Source: a virus
IMG/VR virus record: IMGVR_UViG_3300032093_013413
Span: 1-29,687 of that record
Direction: 5' to 3' (one strand)
Length of the DNA: 29,687 bases
The position numbers and the translations under genes were made by a program. The notes below the pieces were generated by a model. The model was not told the DNA's origin. It was given only the letters and a program-made list of their open reading frames with translations, and did not search any database. Of this stretch, positions 7,395-15,032 are shown one piece after another. The first letter of the stretch is position 1. Each line of letters starts with the position of its first letter.

Positions 7395-8638
7395 GCAATC
7401 TTGAGGTAGAAGTCGAGAAGTCCGCAGCAAGATGGCGAGTGAGGCCTTTGAGAGATGCAATTACGCCAATACGCGGCGTTACTTTCCCCTCGGGCGAGGC
7501 AAGGCCGTCGCCTTTCGAGGGCTCGGTAGCTTGCTTAACTACCAGTGCAGTTCAGTCCGAAGTCGTCTGGGAGAGTCGAAGATTCATTCCGGCCAAATGC
7601 GTGAAAGATCCAAGTCGCTTCCTTGCGTTTGGTGATTTGCTGGTGTCGACGGCCAATAGCAAAGCACTTGTGGGGAAGTCATGTCTAGTACGCGAATTGC
7701 CTTACAAATGTACTTTTGGAGCTTTTGTGACTGTCTTCCGGCCGAAGGATGGTTTTGACCCGGGCTATCTCAGTTTGTTTATGCGGTCAAAACAGGTCAT
7801 GGATTGTTGCTATGAATTGTCATCCAATACAACCAACATTTCAAACCTGTCGATTGATGATTTACTCTCAAAGAAATTTCCGTTTCCTTCGTTCAGCGAA
7901 CAAAGGTCAATTGCTAACCGACTATTCAACGAAATCCATCAGTTAGAGCACGCACGCGAATCCGCGAGGAAGCAACTCGCGGAACTCGACCTTCTGCCGC
8001 AGAAGCTGCTGGGCCAAGTCTTCTCCGAACGTTGGCCTACTGTGCGGCTTGGGGAATTGTTGCATGGTATTGAGACGGGGCGAAGCCTTCAAACAACAGA
8101 ACAAATCGCTCGTGATGATGAGTTGGGTGTGATCAAAGTCAGCGCCATGACGTGGGGAGAATTTCGTCCGAGAGAAGCAAAGTCAATTGAAGCAGACTAT
8201 CAACCCGATGAGCATCATCGTATTCGTAAAGGTGACGTGTTAATCTCTCGAGCGAATACCGTTGAACTTGTGGGTGCGGTTGTTCGCGTCGATCGTGACT
8301 ATCCCAATCGCCTACTATCTGACAAGTCATTGCGATTGGTCTTGGATGAAAGCAAATGCGATCCAGACTACGTGGTTCAAGCGTTACGCTGGCCAGAAGC
8401 ACGATCGCACATCGAAGAGAATGCAACAGGTACTAGCAATTCGATGCGAAACATTTCGCAAGATACAATCCGCGAAACGCCATTGCGACTACCAGAACTG
8501 CAAGAGCAAAGCCGGATCGCCTCGACGCTGAAGAGTTTCCATGTCGAGCTAGGACGCGCGCGGACGGCATCAAATGCTCAACTTGTGGAACTTGACCTCC
8601 TACCGCAAAGACTCCTCGCTCAAGTATTCGGGAACTGA
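7391..8638 (+). CDS. hsdS: Type I restriction-modification specificity subunit
   Basis: The 415-aa protein selects the bipartite DNA target for both methylation and restriction. It shows the two-repeat HsdS plan. The first target-recognition domain (about 15-168) ends in PFPSFSEQRSIA and a long helical spacer (169-211) closing with ELDLLPQKLLGQVF. The second recognition domain (about 215-369) ends in RLPELQEQSRIA and a spacer (370-415) closing with ELDLLPQRLLAQVF. The two spacers are near-identical in protein but diverged in DNA, so they are old repeats and not a recent duplication. The gene overlaps hsdR by four bases and is followed by hsdM after five. The recognition sequence cannot be read from the protein. 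Confidence 0.93.
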   Translation: MSNLEVEVEKSAARWRVRPLRDAITPIRGVTFPSGEARPSPFEGSVACLTTSAVQSEVVWESRRFIPAKCVKDPSRFLAFGDLLVSTANSKALVGKSCLVRELPYKCTFGAFVTVFRPKDGFDPGYLSLFMRSKQVMDCCYELSSNTTNISNLSIDDLLSKKFPFPSFSEQRSIANRLFNEIHQLEHARESARKQLAELDLLPQKLLGQVFSERWPTVRLGELLHGIETGRSLQTTEQIARDDELGVIKVSAMTWGEFRPREAKSIEADYQPDEHHRIRKGDVLISRANTVELVGAVVRVDRDYPNRLLSDKSLRLVLDESKCDPDYVVQALRWPEARSHIEENATGTSNSMRNISQDTIRETPLRLPELQEQSRIASTLKSFHVELGRARTASNAQLVELDLLPQRLLAQVFGN

Positions 8639-8643
8639 AACGT

Positions 8644-10566
8644 ATGGCCAAGACCAAAAAGGAACGGAAACCCAAGGCCCCCAAGGCTATCGCCGGGACG
8701 CGGTCGCTATCGGCCTTCGTCAAGTCGATTTGCGATATTCTGCGAAGGTCGAACTGCGCCAGTGCCTTGCAGTACGTGCCCGAACTGACCTGGATTCTCT
8801 TTCTCCGCATTCTCGACGAGCAAGAGCGACGCGACCGCGAGGCGGCAGATGCGGTGGGCGAGTCGTTTACGCCCGCACTCCGCGCTCCGTTCCGCTGGCA
8901 GGATTGGGCCGCTCCCTATAGGGACGACTTGACCCATCCGCGAACCGACGAGGGCAAGCCGTACGGCTGGAAACGGCAGGAACTCTTCTCCAAAGGGGAT
9001 GGCAAGCTCTTTGACTTTATTAACCGCGAACTGTTGCCCCACCTGCATTCGCTCGACATCGATCCAAAGACCAAGCAACCGAACCCGACCGCTACCCGCA
9101 AACAGCGTGTCATCGGCCGAATCATGACGGCCGTTGAACGGGTGCGGGTGGACAGTGAAACGAATCTCCGCGATATCCTTGACAAGGTCGATGAAATTAG
9201 CATCGATCACGTGGACGACACCCACTTTTTCACCCTGTCGCAGGTGTACGAGGACTTGTTATTGAAGATGGGGGAGAAGAACTCTGACGGTGGGCAGTTC
9301 TTCACGCCGCGAGAGGTGATTCGGGCGATGGTGCATACGGTCAACCCGACGCTGGGCAAGACGGTGTACGATCCCTGCTGCGGCACCGGCGGCTTTCTGG
9401 CCGTAGCCTACGAACATATCGCTCGAAACCTGGGTAGCGCTCCGGCCAGCACTGATATCGACAAACTCAAGCATGACACGTTTTTCGGACGTGAGAAGGA
9501 AAACCTCGTCTTCCCGATCGCCCTGGCGAATCTGGTGCTGCACGGGATCGACCAGCCGAACCTGTGGCATGGCAACACCTTGACCAAACGGGCCAGCTAC
9601 AGTGGGTTGTTTGACAAGGCTCCCAAGACGTTTGACGTGATTCTGACCAATCCACCCTTCGGAGGCAAGGAAGGAAAGGACGCGCAGAAGAACTATGCGT
9701 ATGCTACCAGCAGCACTCAAGTCCTATTTGTTCAAGACATTCTCGGCGAACTGGCCGCCGAGGGGCGGTGTGCGATTGTTCTCGACGATGGTTTTCTGTT
9801 CCGCAAGGACGAGGCCGCATTCGTGGAGACGAAGCGCAAGTTGGTGGACGAATGCGATTTATGGGCCATCGTCAGTCTACCGGGTGGCGTGTTCGTTGGT
9901 GCTGGCGCGGCAGTGAAGACAAATTTACTTTTCTTCACGAAGGGGAAGAAGACTACCAAAATCTGGTACTACGACCTGACGCATGTTAAGGTCGGCAAGA
10001 AGTCACCGATGACGCTGGCCCACTTCGGTTTTGGCAAGAATGGCGAAGTACTCGACGACGCCGATCTACCGGCCTCGTTGATTGACGCTTGGAAAGAAGA
10101 CGAGACGAATGCCGGCCAACCATTCCCCTCCTATGCTCGGTTGCGGAAAACACGCGGCACCAAGGCGAGTGAAAGCCGTTATTCCTGGACGGTCGATTTC
10201 GCTGCCCGCCGCAAACAAGCCCGCGAGGACATGAAGCCTCATCAGGAAGAAGTGGAGCGGGCTAAAGCCGAGATTTTGGTACTAAAAGAAGAGCTTAAAT
10301 CGCTCAAGTCAAACGGAATTGATCAGGCAGAAAAAGAGAGTTTGGAAGCTCGTATTCGAGAACAAGAAAAGGCAGCTCGTGAGGTGCAATCAAAGGTCGA
10401 TGCGATCGATGCGGCTGTCTTTGATCTCAAGGCTGTGAACCCGAATGTCGTTGTTAAGCTGGATGAACGGACACCTGAAGAGGTTATTCGCAGTATCGAG
10501 GAGCAAGGAAAATTAGTCGCTGAAGCGTTATCGATATTGCGAAAACTGATCAGCGAAAAGAATTGA
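8644..10566 (+). CDS. hsdM: Type I restriction-modification N6-adenine methyltransferase subunit
   Basis: The 640-aa protein methylates adenine in the type I target and forms the core complex with HsdS. Residues ~20-200 are the helical HsdM_N domain. The catalytic N6_Mtase domain begins at GGQFFTPREV (217-226), with the SAM-binding motif I DPCCGTGGF (243-251) and catalytic motif IV NPPF (336-339). The last ~130 residues are highly charged and predicted coiled coil (EEVERAKAEIL onward), followed by a helical tail, which makes the protein longer than the ~500-aa average and is typical of a subset of HsdM proteins that contact HsdS through an extended C-terminus. It is last in the operon, five bases after hsdS. 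The order R-S-M differs from the common R-M-S and M-S-R orders. Confidence 0.95.
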   Translation: MAKTKKERKPKAPKAIAGTRSLSAFVKSICDILRRSNCASALQYVPELTWILFLRILDEQERRDREAADAVGESFTPALRAPFRWQDWAAPYRDDLTHPRTDEGKPYGWKRQELFSKGDGKLFDFINRELLPHLHSLDIDPKTKQPNPTATRKQRVIGRIMTAVERVRVDSETNLRDILDKVDEISIDHVDDTHFFTLSQVYEDLLLKMGEKNSDGGQFFTPREVIRAMVHTVNPTLGKTVYDPCCGTGGFLAVAYEHIARNLGSAPASTDIDKLKHDTFFGREKENLVFPIALANLVLHGIDQPNLWHGNTLTKRASYSGLFDKAPKTFDVILTNPPFGGKEGKDAQKNYAYATSSTQVLFVQDILGELAAEGRCAIVLDDGFLFRKDEAAFVETKRKLVDECDLWAIVSLPGGVFVGAGAAVKTNLLFFTKGKKTTKIWYYDLTHVKVGKKSPMTLAHFGFGKNGEVLDDADLPASLIDAWKEDETNAGQPFPSYARLRKTRGTKASESRYSWTVDFAARRKQAREDMKPHQEEVERAKAEILVLKEELKSLKSNGIDQAEKESLEARIREQEKAAREVQSKVDAIDAAVFDLKAVNPNVVVKLDERTPEEVIRSIEEQGKLVAEALSILRKLISEKN

Positions 10567-10591
10567 ACAATATTGAAAAGGCGAACAATAA

Positions 10592-10620
10592 TTGACAACG
10601 ATCCATTGAGTATTTACGGT
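10592..10620 (+). promoter_or_regulatory. Candidate promoter for the deaminase gene unit
   Basis: A perfect -35 box TTGACA (10592-10597) is followed after 17 bases by a weak -10 box TACGGT (10615-10620; three of six consensus bases). It lies just after hsdM and before the 80-aa gene, so it could drive the deaminase unit separately from hsdRSM. The weak -10 box keeps confidence low. Confidence 0.3.
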
Positions 10621-10701
10621 GCACAAACCGGTAAACCAAACCTCATTGTTTAAAGAGCCTGTTTCTGCGTGAGTTGTTTGGCAGAAGTCGAAGGACGTGA
10701 G

Positions 10702-10944
10702 ATGGCGCTAGACTTTAAAACCTTCAAAGAGACTGTGTACCGCGCGAATCTCCGCCGCGATGCCATTGCTATTCAGGACAATGCCAAATCCTACATGAGA
10801 TTTGCAAGTGTGCAGTATTTGTCCTCCTTTCAGACCTGGCTCAGTTTGGTCTTCTTGGTCGATTCAATGGATTCAAAGCACAAAGCCTCGGGGAAACTAG
10901 GCCACAATTTAATCTTGATTTTCAAGGAGCGGCGCAAAATATGA
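10702..10944 (+). CDS. Small protein of unknown function upstream of the anti-phage deaminase
   Basis: This is an 80-aa, mildly basic protein with a KTFKETVYRANLRRD-type helical start, an aromatic and hydrophobic middle (FQTWLSLVFLVDS) that is too short and polar to be sure of a membrane segment, and a basic end FKERRKI. I do not recognise a family. The ATG at 10702 has a good ribosome site AAGGA (10691-10695); an in-frame GTG at 10669 would add 11 residues but has no ribosome site. It ends 34 bases before the deaminase start. In Vibrio the DcdV/AvcD deaminase is held in check by a partner encoded immediately upstream (DifV/AvcI), so a partner or inhibitor role is conceivable from position only. 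Confidence 0.5.
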   Translation: MALDFKTFKETVYRANLRRDAIAIQDNAKSYMRFASVQYLSSFQTWLSLVFLVDSMDSKHKASGKLGHNLILIFKERRKI

Positions 10945-10978
10945 CTTCCGAGCCCGTTAAAACATGCAAGGTAGACTC

Positions 10979-12580
10979 ATGACCGCAGCAAGCATACTGG
11001 AACACGGTCTTAAAGATATTGTCATTGGTCTGGTTGCGCCCATTGGAACCGATCTCGAACCGTTTTGCCAAGCGTTGGCAAACTCATTTCGACGATTGGG
11101 TTATGCATCGCACCAAGTTCGCCTCAGCGGTTTGTTGGATGAAGTCAAAGAACTAATTGGACTTGATCTTAACTATTCCAATGAGGAGGCGCGTTACGAC
11201 AAATACATGAAGGCCGGTAGTAGTTTTAGGACTAAATTGGGGCGGGGTGATGCTCTGTCCATGCTCGCCGTCGGTGCGATTCGGGAACTTCGGAGCCAGT
11301 CAACAGAGGCGAAGCATGCATTTATTTTGCGGTCTCTAAAGCATCCTGATGAAGTGACGAGTCTTCGTAATATCTACGGCCCAGCATTTTTACTGTTTTC
11401 TCTAGCTTCCAGTCGGACTGCTAGGGTAAAGCACCTAGCAAGTCGCATTTGTCGGACTCAACAGGAGTTTGATTCGACAAAGTTTCTGCCAAATGCAGAG
11501 CAGTTGATCAATCGTGACCAACAAGAGCCTGATGATCTAATGGGCCAGAAGGTTGGTAAAGTGTTTCCTTTGGCAGACTTTTTCATTGATGTTGACCACG
11601 GGATGGAAGTCGCGACTAACCGACTGGTTGAGTTGTTTCTCGGGAACGTCTTTATAACGCCGACTGCTAGCGAACAGGGCATGTTTTTGGCTCATGCTTC
11701 CGCTTGGCGATCTGCCTCGTTGCAGCGTCAAGTCGGCGCGGTGATTGCCACTCAAGATGGGAATGTGGTCTGCGTCGGAACGAACGAGGTGCCAAAGACC
11801 GGAGGAGGCCTTTATTGGGAAGGTGACGAGCCTGACGGTCGAGATTTCAAGCGACGCGACGAAATCAATGACGACATGAAGCATCGAATGTTTGTGGAAG
11901 TCGTTCAGCGAATGCTTGATAGCGGGATGGCTTACGCCAAAAATTCCGATGGCAGTCAACACGAGCTCGCCGGTTTCGGCACTAGCGATGCACAGAAAGT
12001 TGCAGCATGGCTCATTGAAAAACGGTACATGGACAACACAAGGATCATGGGAGTGATCGAGTTTGGTCGATGTGTTCACGCCGAGATGGCGGCCCTTATG
12101 GATGCAGCGAGGCGAGGCGCTGCGGTTGATGGGTGTTTTCTGTACTCGACGACTTTTCCATGCCACGAATGCGCACGTCACATCGTAGCTGCTGGCATTC
12201 GAAAAGTTTACTACATTGAGCCATACCCGAAAAGCCTCGTCAACGAACTCTATCCTGATTCAGTTCGCATTGAAGATATTGAATGCGGGAACGTTGTTTC
12301 CTTTGTCCCTTTTGTTGGCGTTGCGCCTCGACGCTATCAAGACCTGTTCAAAGTGATTGATGTCGACCGAAAGAAACTGGTGATGCATGCCAAAGAGTGG
12401 AAGCCTGACATTGCGAATCCAAGGCTTGGGGAGTACCCTAGTCGAACGCAAAGGATTAACATGGCGGCAGAGAAGGCGGCCTTTGAACAGTTCAGGTGGG
12501 ATCTCGAAAGGGTAAAAAGTGGAAGCAATCAAGCTCAAGAAGGGGTGGTTGGATCGGCAAATGCGCCAAGTTCGCCTTGA
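10979..12580 (+). CDS. Anti-phage dCTP/dCMP deaminase (AvcD/DcdV-like): P-loop kinase-like plus zinc deaminase
   Basis: The 533-aa protein pairs an N-terminal P-loop kinase-like domain (about 10-225) with a C-terminal cytidine-deaminase fold (about 235-420). The P-loop reads GLVAPIGTDLE (17-27), lacking the usual Lys, and the domain also has LKHPDEVTSLRNIYG (120-134), both familiar from this family. The deaminase part has the zinc and proton-shuttle motif CVHAEMAAL (His367, Glu369) and PCHEC (Cys395, Cys398), so it should be catalytically competent. Known relatives deplete dCTP/dCMP during phage infection and so starve phage DNA synthesis. ATG at 10979 is preferred over 10964 because AAGG lies just upstream at normal spacing. 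It follows the 80-aa gene and overlaps the next one, so the three probably form one operon. Confidence 0.88.
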   Translation: MTAASILEHGLKDIVIGLVAPIGTDLEPFCQALANSFRRLGYASHQVRLSGLLDEVKELIGLDLNYSNEEARYDKYMKAGSSFRTKLGRGDALSMLAVGAIRELRSQSTEAKHAFILRSLKHPDEVTSLRNIYGPAFLLFSLASSRTARVKHLASRICRTQQEFDSTKFLPNAEQLINRDQQEPDDLMGQKVGKVFPLADFFIDVDHGMEVATNRLVELFLGNVFITPTASEQGMFLAHASAWRSASLQRQVGAVIATQDGNVVCVGTNEVPKTGGGLYWEGDEPDGRDFKRRDEINDDMKHRMFVEVVQRMLDSGMAYAKNSDGSQHELAGFGTSDAQKVAAWLIEKRYMDNTRIMGVIEFGRCVHAEMAALMDAARRGAAVDGCFLYSTTFPCHECARHIVAAGIRKVYYIEPYPKSLVNELYPDSVRIEDIECGNVVSFVPFVGVAPRRYQDLFKVIDVDRKKLVMHAKEWKPDIANPRLGEYPSRTQRINMAAEKAAFEQFRWDLERVKSGSNQAQEGVVGSANAPSSP

Positions 12581-12728
12581 GGTTGAGCAATGGCCAGATG
12601 CCCTTAAGGTTCTCACCTACCTGAATTCGGAGATTACTCAGCAGTACACGGTTTCTCCCTCTAAAGTCCTTCTAGATTCTATTCAGATTGGTGCTTCCAC
12701 CAAAGCTGGATCAACCCAGCATGGGTGA
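12519..12728 (+). CDS. Small overlapping protein downstream of the deaminase
   Basis: This is a 69-aa frame beginning with GTG at 12519, with AAAGGG (12506-12511) at good spacing, and overlapping the deaminase 3' end by 62 bases. An internal ATG at 12561 could instead start a 55-aa product beginning MRQVRLEVEQWPD. The first 45 residues (KKGWLDRQMRQVRLEVEQWP) look like a short amphipathic basic helix of the kind found in many small proteins encoded beside accessory genes. I cannot name a family. The last ~20 residues are polar and unstructured. Overlap and ribosome site argue for coupled translation with the deaminase. It could be a partner of the deaminase or simply a hitchhiker; the following phage genes converge on it. 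Confidence 0.5.
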   Translation: MEAIKLKKGWLDRQMRQVRLEVEQWPDALKVLTYLNSEITQQYTVSPSKVLLDSIQIGASTKAGSTQHG

Positions 12729-12751
12729 TTTTGTTTACCTTGTTCACAGGA

Positions 12752-12770
12752 ACCTGCGATTTCGGCAGGT
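12752..12770. terminator. Weak hairpin between the convergent operons
   Basis: ACCTGC (12752-12757) and GCAGGT (12765-12770) can form a 6-bp stem with a 7-nt loop in the 50-base gap where the rightward deaminase unit and the leftward late operon meet. Neither strand has a T-run after it, so it is at best a poor intrinsic terminator. Confidence 0.2.
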
Positions 12771-12778
12771 ATTTGGGC

Positions 12779-13204
12779 CTAAGTTCCCCAGAGCACCCCA
12801 TTCACTTGGTCGAACTGGTACGTAAATGGGTCCGAACTGCCGATGAGGGCGATCGGCGCGCCGTAGTCAGCCCAGCAAATGAGCTCCTTGTTCGTCGCTG
12901 TGAAGTTGTAGAGCGCGGCGTATTGCCAGATTCCAACAGTTCCAGTTGGTGTGAACGTGTAGTCCTGCAGAAAGAGCCGCCAGATTCCTGTTGAGGCTCC
13001 ATCGTCGAAGCTGAGCCGGGTCAGAGCAAAGCCGTTCGCGGCGTAGCCACCGCCGGCGGCGATTTCGGTGAGGTTGGACTTCACCGAGTTCGAGATGACT
13101 GGCTCAACGTTGGTCAGCATCAGGTAGATGCTGTCCGCGCTTAGGTTGTGAATCTTCTTGGCGAGTGCTCCGGGGAAGGAGCGGAATCGGGTGGTGCTGG
13201 GCAT
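12779..13204 (-). CDS. Small phage virion-type protein, last gene of the late operon
   Basis: The 141-aa protein is of a kind common at the tail end of siphophage late operons: N-terminal helix (RSFPGALAKKIHNLSADSIYLMLT) followed by beta-rich sequence with GGGYAANGFAL and WQYAALYN. Similar short proteins usually follow the tail-fibre genes and are thought to be virion components, but their exact role is not established. The start is ATG at 13204, which has a near-perfect ribosome site AGGAGG a few bases upstream, the strongest in the window; the frame is open further upstream but only as a shadow of the next gene. It begins eight bases after the stop of the 135-aa gene. Confidence 0.75.
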   Translation of the reverse strand: MPSTTRFRSFPGALAKKIHNLSADSIYLMLTNVEPVISNSVKSNLTEIAAGGGYAANGFALTRLSFDDGASTGIWRLFLQDYTFTPTGTVGIWQYAALYNFTATNKELICWADYGAPIALIGSSDPFTYQFDQVNGVLWGT

Positions 13205-13212
13205 GGAACCTC

Positions 13213-13620
13213 CTATGCGTTGCCTTCGGTGATGGTGAAGCTGGTGATCGTGACGGAGCCGCCAGAGACGATGGAAGTCGAGCTGAGCGTCAGGTCTCCG
13301 CCGCCTCCGGTAGCCGTGACTGTGCCCTGCATCTCGCAAGTCGTGCCGTCGCTGCGGTAGATGCGGAAGTGGCCCGCAGTGCCCGTGGCGTCCGCGCTGG
13401 CGTCCTGCCAGGTGCCAGCCAGGGAGACGGCCCCGCTGGACGCAGCTCCCATCCAGTCGGCCGGCAGGTTGAGCGTGGCGAGCACGGTGCCCGAATCGGC
13501 CGTGCCACAGTTGGCCGGGACTGAGCCCGATCGGATTTTCATCACGGCCGAAGCCCCGACGTGGGATTCGATTTGGTTGGCCCGGGCGTTGCGGAGGTTG
13601 GTGCTGAACTGAAGTGCCAT
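13213..13620 (-). CDS. Conserved phage structural protein, tail-fibre neighbourhood
   Basis: This 135-aa protein begins MALQFSTNLRNARANQIE, followed by KIRSGSVPANC and a compact beta-rich region with AGTWQDASADATGTAGHFRI, a pattern seen in many siphophage genomes next to tail-tip and fibre genes. The family is widespread but of unproven function; a minor virion or fibre-associated protein is the best guess. It is followed, eight bases later, by the 141-aa gene, and preceded by the third tail-tip paralog, all in one leftward transcript. Confidence 0.75.
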   Translation of the reverse strand: MALQFSTNLRNARANQIESHVGASAVMKIRSGSVPANCGTADSGTVLATLNLPADWMGAASSGAVSLAGTWQDASADATGTAGHFRIYRSDGTTCEMQGTVTATGGGGDLTLSSTSIVSGGSVTITSFTITEGNA

Positions 13621-13646
13621 GTCTGTTCCTCAAAAGTAAGTGTGGG

Positions 13647-15032
13647 TTAAACGGAGACAGCTCCGGAACCCGAGACGGAGGAAGCCGAAGTCGAGACCTC
13701 CCCTGCCCCGAGCCGCTGGAAAGCCCGCTGCGCAAAGCCAACCGCCGAGGTCTGGAGGAGTCCAGCCGAGACGGGACCTTCAATCGGTCCGAGAATGCGG
13801 CCACTCTCCGATTCGCCACCTGGAGTGGCGATCGACGATGGCGTCGGTGGCGGTGGGTTCGGATTGGCCGCAGGGTCGCGAATCAGTGGCACCGTGTCGT
13901 CCCGCTGCGTCTCCATCAACTCGAGCGCACAGGAGGTGCAGCGAACATCGACCGCGCCAGCCGAATAAGCCGGCATCTCGGCTCCACCCAGCCAGCAGTT
14001 GACGACCCAGCGGTACACCCATTTGGTCGGTTCGTTGAAGCTCGCCGGGTTGAACGTGCTGAACGGCAGGACCAACGTCACGCCGGTCTGCTGCGCCTGC
14101 CCCGGAAGGTAAAAGTCATTGAAGTTGGCATCGAACTCACCAACCGTGAATTTCTGGGGATGCCGCGACATCCAAAGTGGGTTGATGGTTTGCGAGCTGG
14201 TTCCGGAAAGGGGCTCGACCTGCCCCAGCCGCGTCGATTCCACGCGCGCGTTGAGCGTCAGCCCCGGATAACCAAAGCCAATCGTCCGGCCGGTCGGGCC
14301 ATCCTTGAGTGGGCTGCGGTAGCGGGTAATTGAGAATAGCAACCGCACGACGCCCCGAAACTGCTGGCGATAGCGGGATTGGATCAAAGCCAACGGCTGG
14401 CCCCCTGCCCGCTCGGCCGCGGTCGCCTGAAACGACTCCAGCCCCGGGAGATAAGTTGGCATTGCCGAGAGGTTGTATGGCAGACCCACAAACGGCACCG
14501 GGATCGGCTGCGAAGCACCGTAGGTGGTGACAAAAGTCTCCCAGTAAGCCGTGTTGAGGTACGGCACGCCGACAACCGCCGAACCGGCGTAGAACCGTTG
14601 GCTGGGTGCGCGCCGCGGGACGGTCTTCACCGTCGCGCTGCCGCTGCCCAGCCAGCCGAGCACCGCCGCCTTGCCGACCAGACCAGGGCCAATCGTCTCC
14701 AGCAGCCGCGCGTAAGAACTGGTCGAGGCGTCGGGTTTGACGGCCGGAAAAATGGCCAGCGCATTCAGCAGCTTGTTCCCCGCCGGAGTCGCGCCCATCG
14801 TTTCCGGTGGAAACACTTTTACCAGTTCGCCGGCAATCATCTGAGCACCTGACTGGTTGCGGACGTTGACCGTGAGATTGGGAAAGAAGTCGGTCGAACT
14901 CGCAGGCTCAGCCGGCAGCCCCGAACGTTTGGCCTGGGCTTCGCGGGCGACGTCGACCAGCTCCCGCCACGCCCGAACCGAACGGGGAATCCTGTCTCCG
15001 GGACGCAGCTGCTGGAATGGATCCCGGCTCAT
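13647..15032 (-). CDS. Tail-tip/fibre paralog C
   Basis: The 461-aa protein is the last of three tandem paralogs. It shares with the other two an N-terminal helix (IPRSVRAWRELVDVA, 15-29), the strand motif VRN (57-59) that opens the globular part, FPAV near 95, the hydrophobic VLGWLG (124-129), and the C-terminal LELMETQRDD. After a Pro-rich hinge (NPNPPPPTP) the end is small-residue rich (STSASSVSGSGAVSV). No enzyme motif is seen. Position after the tape measure and distal-tail genes suggests tail-tip, hub or fibre material. Its start overlaps the end of paralog B by four bases (ATGA). Confidence 0.65.
   Translation of the reverse strand: MSRDPFQQLRPGDRIPRSVRAWRELVDVAREAQAKRSGLPAEPASSTDFFPNLTVNVRNQSGAQMIAGELVKVFPPETMGATPAGNKLLNALAIFPAVKPDASTSSYARLLETIGPGLVGKAAVLGWLGSGSATVKTVPRRAPSQRFYAGSAVVGVPYLNTAYWETFVTTYGASQPIPVPFVGLPYNLSAMPTYLPGLESFQATAAERAGGQPLALIQSRYRQQFRGVVRLLFSITRYRSPLKDGPTGRTIGFGYPGLTLNARVESTRLGQVEPLSGTSSQTINPLWMSRHPQKFTVGEFDANFNDFYLPGQAQQTGVTLVLPFSTFNPASFNEPTKWVYRWVVNCWLGGAEMPAYSAGAVDVRCTSCALELMETQRDDTVPLIRDPAANPNPPPPTPSSIATPGGESESGRILGPIEGPVSAGLLQTSAVGFAQRAFQRLGAGEVSTSASSVSGSGAVSV

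Noticed and set aside
12779-13819. Long 346-aa version of the last late gene, starting at 13819
   Set aside because: The first 205 residues are a shadow of neighbouring genes; the ATG at 13204 with an AGGAGG ribosome site is the real start.
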